Below are positions 6,772-9,657 of a stretch of DNA of 9,657 nucleotides, one piece after another. Location of the stretch: the NCBI GenBank assembly GCA_910587895.1, contig CAJUOE010000209.1, positions 1-9,657 on the forward strand, written 5' to 3'. The notes under the pieces are model-generated. The model was not told the origin of the DNA. It did not search any database and saw only the letters and a list, made by a program, of their open reading frames with translations. The translations under genes and the position numbers were made by a program. How positions within the stretch are numbered: the stretch's first letter is position 1; every line of letters starts with the position of its first letter. This DNA comes from an uncultured Lachnospiraceae bacterium (GTDB taxonomy: Bacteria > Bacillota > Clostridia > Lachnospirales > Lachnospiraceae).

Positions 6772-6888
6772 TATTTTCCCGTTATTTGCGGATGAAAAAA
6801 ACATCACCGGAAAAAAACATCCGTAAATTACGCCAGAAATTTTGTGCCTATATAGAAATGTACAAATATCACACAGCTAAAATCCATC

Positions 6889-6900
6889 AAATTTTACAGA
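6889..6900 (+). repeat. AAATTTTACAGA motif, copy 1
   Basis: A 12-base sequence directly before the ribosome site of the HU-like gene. An identical copy lies at 8084-8095 before the tail gene. It may be a promoter element for the YonO-like polymerase or the SOS-controlled sigma factor, or a processing or leader sequence. The rest of the 148-base gap 6772-6919 shows only a weak CGGATG/CATCCG pairing (6789-6823) without a U-tract. Confidence 0.5.
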
Positions 6901-6905
6901 GGATT

Positions 6906-6910
6906 GGAGG
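6906..6910 (+). promoter_or_regulatory. Ribosome site selecting a TTG start
   Basis: GGAGG lies nine bases before TTG 6920, with no in-frame ATG at any reasonable distance. The TTG start gives MNISQESLIN, which aligns with the N-terminus of HU-type proteins. Confidence 0.75.
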
Positions 6911-6919
6911 TAAAAGATT

Positions 6920-7258
6920 TTGAATATTTCACAGGAATCGTTAATCAACCAGATTGCAGACAGCGAAGATATCAATGCAGCAACCGTAAGGCAGGTTTTA
7001 AAATCGGCAGAACATGTTGTCTTCGACTGCCTCTCTTCCATCGCGCCATCGGAAGACATAACCATAAAAATATTTCACGGATTCAGCATCAAGCGGACAT
7101 TCATACAAAGAAAACATTATTCCAGGGGAATGTTTCAAAATATAGATTGTCCGGAACATGTCAATGTGAAGGCCTGTTCCTCGAAATATTACAATGGGCA
7201 GATTAACCAGACATTATTTGGCAGTGATCCAACGACAGCGTTGTCCCTGACCAGATAA
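6920..7258 (+). CDS. HU/IHF-like DNA-binding protein (112 aa), TTG start
   Basis: The layout is that of the HU/IHF fold: an N-terminal helical pair with the pattern SQESLINQIADSEDINAATV (4-23), a second long helix (24-40), then a beta segment ITIKIFHGFSIKRTFI (47-62) equivalent to the HU 'v.l.GFGtF..r.r' strand, a variable arm (63-80), and KACSSKYYNGQIN (84-96) equivalent to the terminal 'f.pgk.lk..vn' segment. HU is usually about 90 residues; this has a short extra C-terminal tail. Such proteins bend DNA as dimers, and divergent versions are common in phages. It is the first gene after the polymerase and is followed 19 bases later by the next gene. The family match is by pattern only and the arm lacks the canonical RNP, so the call is moderate. 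Confidence 0.55.
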   Translation: MNISQESLINQIADSEDINAATVRQVLKSAEHVVFDCLSSIAPSEDITIKIFHGFSIKRTFIQRKHYSRGMFQNIDCPEHVNVKACSSKYYNGQINQTLFGSDPTTALSLTR

Positions 7259-7274
7259 GATTACAACGAAACGG

Positions 7275-7285
7275 AAGGTGGTGAT
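7275..7285 (+). promoter_or_regulatory. Extended ribosome site with possible ATC start at 7287
   Basis: AAGGTGGTGAT matches the anti-Shine-Dalgarno complement AAGGAGGTGAT at 10 of 11 positions. The GTG codons at 7278 and 7281 lie inside this pairing region, so they cannot be its starts. The codon at proper spacing is ATC 7287 (or ATT 7284), giving a non-canonical initiation. Confidence 0.5.
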
Positions 7286-8063
7286 TATCACGGAAATTAC
7301 AAAACAGGCGCTGTTTCCGTCTCTTATATTTAATAAAGAAATTTCATACAACGACTCGATTACATTGTATCCGGTCAGGATGAAAGACATCATGATTTTC
7401 CAACAATACCAGATGGCTTTCACCTTGCGAAAAGACGCAATATTCCGGGAAAAACAACTCATCAAAATGGATTATCTTGACTTCATCCGGTTTGCCTGTC
7501 GAAATGCCGGGCTGGCACAGAATTACAACCTGCCGCTGCTGCCATTTTTCTATGATTTTGTCATCGGAATGCTGCAAATAGTATGCGGAGAAAAAGCAGA
7601 AATTACCTATAATGCCAGGACCCTGGACATTTTCATCAATGGATTTCAGATAACCAGTCCCGTATTTGACGATATCAGGAAAATTGTCATACTTCAAAAC
7701 GATATCGACTTTGACATTGATGATTTCACGAATATTGATACCATACGCGCCCTGGAAAAAGCAAAGGAATTTGAGGCAAAGAAACAGAATGAAAAAGCGG
7801 ATATTGAAGACTATATTGATTCCCTCGTCATTACCATGAACGTCACCGAAGAATATGTCTCCAATATGACCATCCGCAAATTCTGGAGGTACATTAAGCG
7901 CATCAACAAACACGATGAATACGAGGCATGTCGAGCCGGACAGATGAGTGGAATGGTGACTTTCAAAGAACCGCTGAAACACTGGATGACAAGCCTGGAA
8001 GTGACAGACCAATACAAAGACTTAAAGACAGATGAAAACGAATTGAGAAACAAAATTGAATAA
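7278..8063 (+). CDS. Phage-type protein, possible tail assembly chaperone/initiator region protein (261 aa)
   Basis: A soluble, acidic protein without membrane segments. The first part, ISYNDSITLYPVRMKDIMIF (22-41), has the shape of Firmicute phage proteins encoded just ahead of tail genes: a preferred-residue 'i.i.d.i.lyPi...dI' opening followed by a helical body. The middle (about 145-180) is rich in D, E and K and may be coiled. The end, from RKFWRYIKRI (206-215) through KHDEYEACRAGQMSGMVTFK to PLKHWMTSL, is well ordered. I place it as a tail-module protein, perhaps an assembly chaperone, from this pattern and from its position directly before a tail gene; the exact role is unproven. The given start is the most upstream GTG, but the ribosome site favours ATC 7287, which would shorten it by three residues. 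Confidence 0.7.
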   Translation: MVIITEITKQALFPSLIFNKEISYNDSITLYPVRMKDIMIFQQYQMAFTLRKDAIFREKQLIKMDYLDFIRFACRNAGLAQNYNLPLLPFFYDFVIGMLQIVCGEKAEITYNARTLDIFINGFQITSPVFDDIRKIVILQNDIDFDIDDFTNIDTIRALEKAKEFEAKKQNEKADIEDYIDSLVITMNVTEEYVSNMTIRKFWRYIKRINKHDEYEACRAGQMSGMVTFKEPLKHWMTSLEVTDQYKDLKTDENELRNKIE

Positions 8064-8083
8064 TTATTGTTTCCTGAATAATT

Positions 8084-8095
8084 AAATTTTACAGA
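8084..8095 (+). repeat. AAATTTTACAGA motif, copy 2
   Basis: Identical to 6889-6900 and in the same place relative to a gene: it runs into the ribosome site of the tail gene. Two exact 12-base copies, both in short intergenic gaps of the same operon, suggest function. Confidence 0.5.
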
Positions 8096-8103
8096 AAGGG
8101 GTG
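8095..8103 (+). promoter_or_regulatory. Ribosome site with possible ATC start at 8110
   Basis: AAAGGGGTG is a good ribosome site. GTG 8101 is part of it, and the next ATG in frame is 8185, far too distant. ATC 8110 lies six bases beyond the site and opens a reading frame that continues without a stop to the end of the window. Confidence 0.45.
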
Positions 8104-9657
8104 TTTCCCATCAATAACCAAAAACAGACATACAAGAAACCATGTGAGGTAATTAAGTTAGATAAATACACTGGAAGGATCAATATGCCATCCATCCTGC
8201 TCATGAACCGCGCCTCCCATGTCATCGGCAGGATAACACACTATGATAACTGGCATGTCTCCATCGTCGCAGTTGGAATGGACGAAATTGTGTTTGACGT
8301 GCATAAGTACACAGACGGAAGGCTCTGCCCTGTCTGGGACGACCTGGTGGACTTAAAGCTCGTGGAAGTCGAAGGGTTCGGCAGGTTTGAGATCTCCGTC
8401 AGCTACGCAGACAGGGCGGAAACGGTCAAGTCCGTCCATGGGTTCTCCCTCGAAGTCGAGCTGGCACAAATTAACCTGCACGACTTCCATGTGAACGACG
8501 AAGAGGCCACGGACATGAGGTACACGGAATACAGCAAGGTCAATTACGACAAGGACGGAAACTACATCCCCACGACCTTCTACCGTGAGGTATTCCCAGA
8601 TGACAGCCCTGAAACTGCCGAATTGAAGCGCAGCCACTCCCTGCTCCACCGCGTCCTTGCAGACAAGGCGCCGCATTGGAGCATCGGCTACGTCACGCCC
8701 TACATCGCGCTCGGCGAGGACGTGCAGCCGGAGGACTCCTCCACATTCCAGAGGACGTACACCGTGGACGGCACGTCCATCTACGACTTCCTGACTGGCA
8801 CTGTTGCCGAGGAAAGCAACGTCGCCTTCGTCTTCGACACCATAGGCAGGAAAATCAACTGCTACAGCCTCTGCGACTGCATCAACCAGGAAGATGGAAA
8901 GCTGCTGAAGGACAGGGACGGAAATGATGTCACCGGCATCGGCGAGGACACCTTCGTCTTCGTCTCCAAGGACAGGCTCGCCAACGAGACCTCCATCACC
9001 TCCAACAAGGACAGGGTGAAGAACTGCTTCCGCATTGAAGGCGGCGACGACGTGATCAACGCCATGGTGGCTGCCGCCAACATGGGCTGCAACAACTACA
9101 TCTACCAGTTTGCAGACTTCCAGTACAATGACATGTCCGAGGAATTAAGAAAGAAGATACAGGCATACCAGGAAATGATGGATTCCGAAGAGACACAGAA
9201 GACATACTATGGGGAAAATGGCATCTACACGAGGCTCTGCAGAGCATATGACGACCTCGGCTATTATGAATCCGCCATGATGCCGGACACAGACAAAGTA
9301 AAGGAGCCTGGCACCGCACAGGCACAGTTTGACAAGATATTCGGGGAACTGGACTGCCGCAGGAATAAGAATTCAGCAGTTGCCGTGTCCACCATGGACA
9401 GCTACAGCGGGAAATTCCATGCCGGCGTGACGAACAATGTCGCCGCATACGCACAGGTCTTCCTCGACCCCCGGTTCGACCTGGAAGTCATCAAGGACAC
9501 AACTTCCTATTCCTGTGTCGAGGATGCGGAAACTAAAAAGAAGACCGGAACCTGGACAGGCAAGATAAAGATCACCCAGCACACGGACAGCAAGAATGCC
9601 TGGCCCATCGACATTTCCTCTGCCCCGGAGCTTACAGTCACGGTAAATGATGACGAG
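8101..9657 (+). CDS. Siphophage tail protein (Tal/receptor-binding type), 5' part, runs off window
   Basis: The open frame reaches the right edge; about 516 codons are visible counting from ATC 8110 (first conventional in-frame start GTG 8101, next ATG 8185). The N-terminal domain (SHVIGRITHY, then DEIVFDVHKY and CPVWDDLVDLKLVEVEGFG) and the later run HWSIGYVTPYIALGED, TSIYDFLTGTVAEESNVAFVFDT, GRKINCYSL are typical of Firmicute siphovirus tail-tip proteins. In those phages this protein follows Dit and makes the hub or tail fibre. GGDDVINAMVAAAN and YQFADFQYNDMSEELRKKI continue the same family pattern. Position and function are extracellular, on the particle. Codon use changes inside the gene: 8341-9120 is much richer in C- and G-ending codons than the genes upstream. 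Tail-protein identity is secure; host-receptor binding is expected from the family only. Confidence 0.85.
   Translation, partial: MFPINNQKQTYKKPCEVIKLDKYTGRINMPSILLMNRASHVIGRITHYDNWHVSIVAVGMDEIVFDVHKYTDGRLCPVWDDLVDLKLVEVEGFGRFEISVSYADRAETVKSVHGFSLEVELAQINLHDFHVNDEEATDMRYTEYSKVNYDKDGNYIPTTFYREVFPDDSPETAELKRSHSLLHRVLADKAPHWSIGYVTPYIALGEDVQPEDSSTFQRTYTVDGTSIYDFLTGTVAEESNVAFVFDTIGRKINCYSLCDCINQEDGKLLKDRDGNDVTGIGEDTFVFVSKDRLANETSITSNKDRVKNCFRIEGGDDVINAMVAAANMGCNNYIYQFADFQYNDMSEELRKKIQAYQEMMDSEETQKTYYGENGIYTRLCRAYDDLGYYESAMMPDTDKVKEPGTAQAQFDKIFGELDCRRNKNSAVAVSTMDSYSGKFHAGVTNNVAAYAQVFLDPRFDLEVIKDTTSYSCVEDAETKKKTGTWTGKIKITQHTDSKNAWPIDISSAPELTVTVNDDE

Noticed and set aside
6789..6823. Terminator after the polymerase gene
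   Set aside because: The CGGATG/CATCCG pairing has a 23-base loop and no U-tract on either strand.
6761..6826. 21-codon frame MPDNIFPLFADEKN overlapping the end of the polymerase gene
   Set aside because: It has no ribosome site and overlaps coding sequence, so it is most likely chance.
8676..9582. Several open frames on both strands within the tail gene
   Set aside because: They are by-products of GC-rich codon use in the long tail reading frame, with no ribosome sites and biased, implausible compositions.
1..9657. CRISPR arrays, tRNA genes, transposases, integrase or attachment-site repeats
   Set aside because: I looked for them and saw none; an attachment site, if present, probably lies outside the window or needs a comparison strain to locate.

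Overview
The window looks like low-to-mid GC Bacillota, probably a Clostridia/Lachnospiraceae-type gut bacterium. The reasons are strong AGGAGG ribosome sites, a perfect CIRCE operator in front of clpB, Gram-positive LexA boxes (GAAC-N4-GTTC type) and Firmicute-style siphophage tail proteins. The species cannot be named from this sequence alone.

Left part (1-3463, all leftward). The 5' 371 codons of the chromosomal chaperone gene clpB lie under a HrcA/CIRCE-controlled promoter. Directly upstream of it, reading toward it, is a three-gene operon: a sigma-70-family factor, a DUF262 (ParB/Srx-fold) protein and a 90-aa protein of unknown role. The operon starts from a consensus promoter (TTGACA-17-TATAAT) whose spacer holds a perfect LexA palindrome. 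A second LexA box lies 33 bp (about three helical turns) away. I see no terminator between this operon and clpB.

Middle (3464-3857). This divergent intergenic region carries a 128-bp element (3577-3704) that folds exactly into a four-way junction: a 9-bp closing stem enclosing three abutting hairpins with no unpaired base at the junction. It is followed by a further small hairpin.

Right part (3858-9657, all rightward). A small basic protein overlaps an 887-aa protein that I read as a single-chain two-barrel RNA polymerase of the YonO / QDE-1 (RdRP-like) superfamily, with catalytic DVDGD and a C-terminal zinc ribbon. Then come an HU/IHF-like protein, a 261-aa phage-type protein, and the first ~516 codons of a siphophage tail/receptor-binding (Tal-like) protein that runs off the edge. 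A 12-bp motif, AAATTTTACAGA, recurs just before the ribosome sites of two of these genes. Three successive genes appear to use non-ATG starts (TTG, and possibly ATC twice).

Working model (inference): this is the regulatory and late-gene end of a prophage or tail-like particle element next to clpB. DNA damage would relieve LexA repression, making a dedicated sigma factor leftward and possibly the polymerase operon rightward. The sigma factor and/or the two-barrel polymerase would then express the tail genes. The polymerase, the four-way-junction element and the SOS sigma switch are the parts most worth following up.
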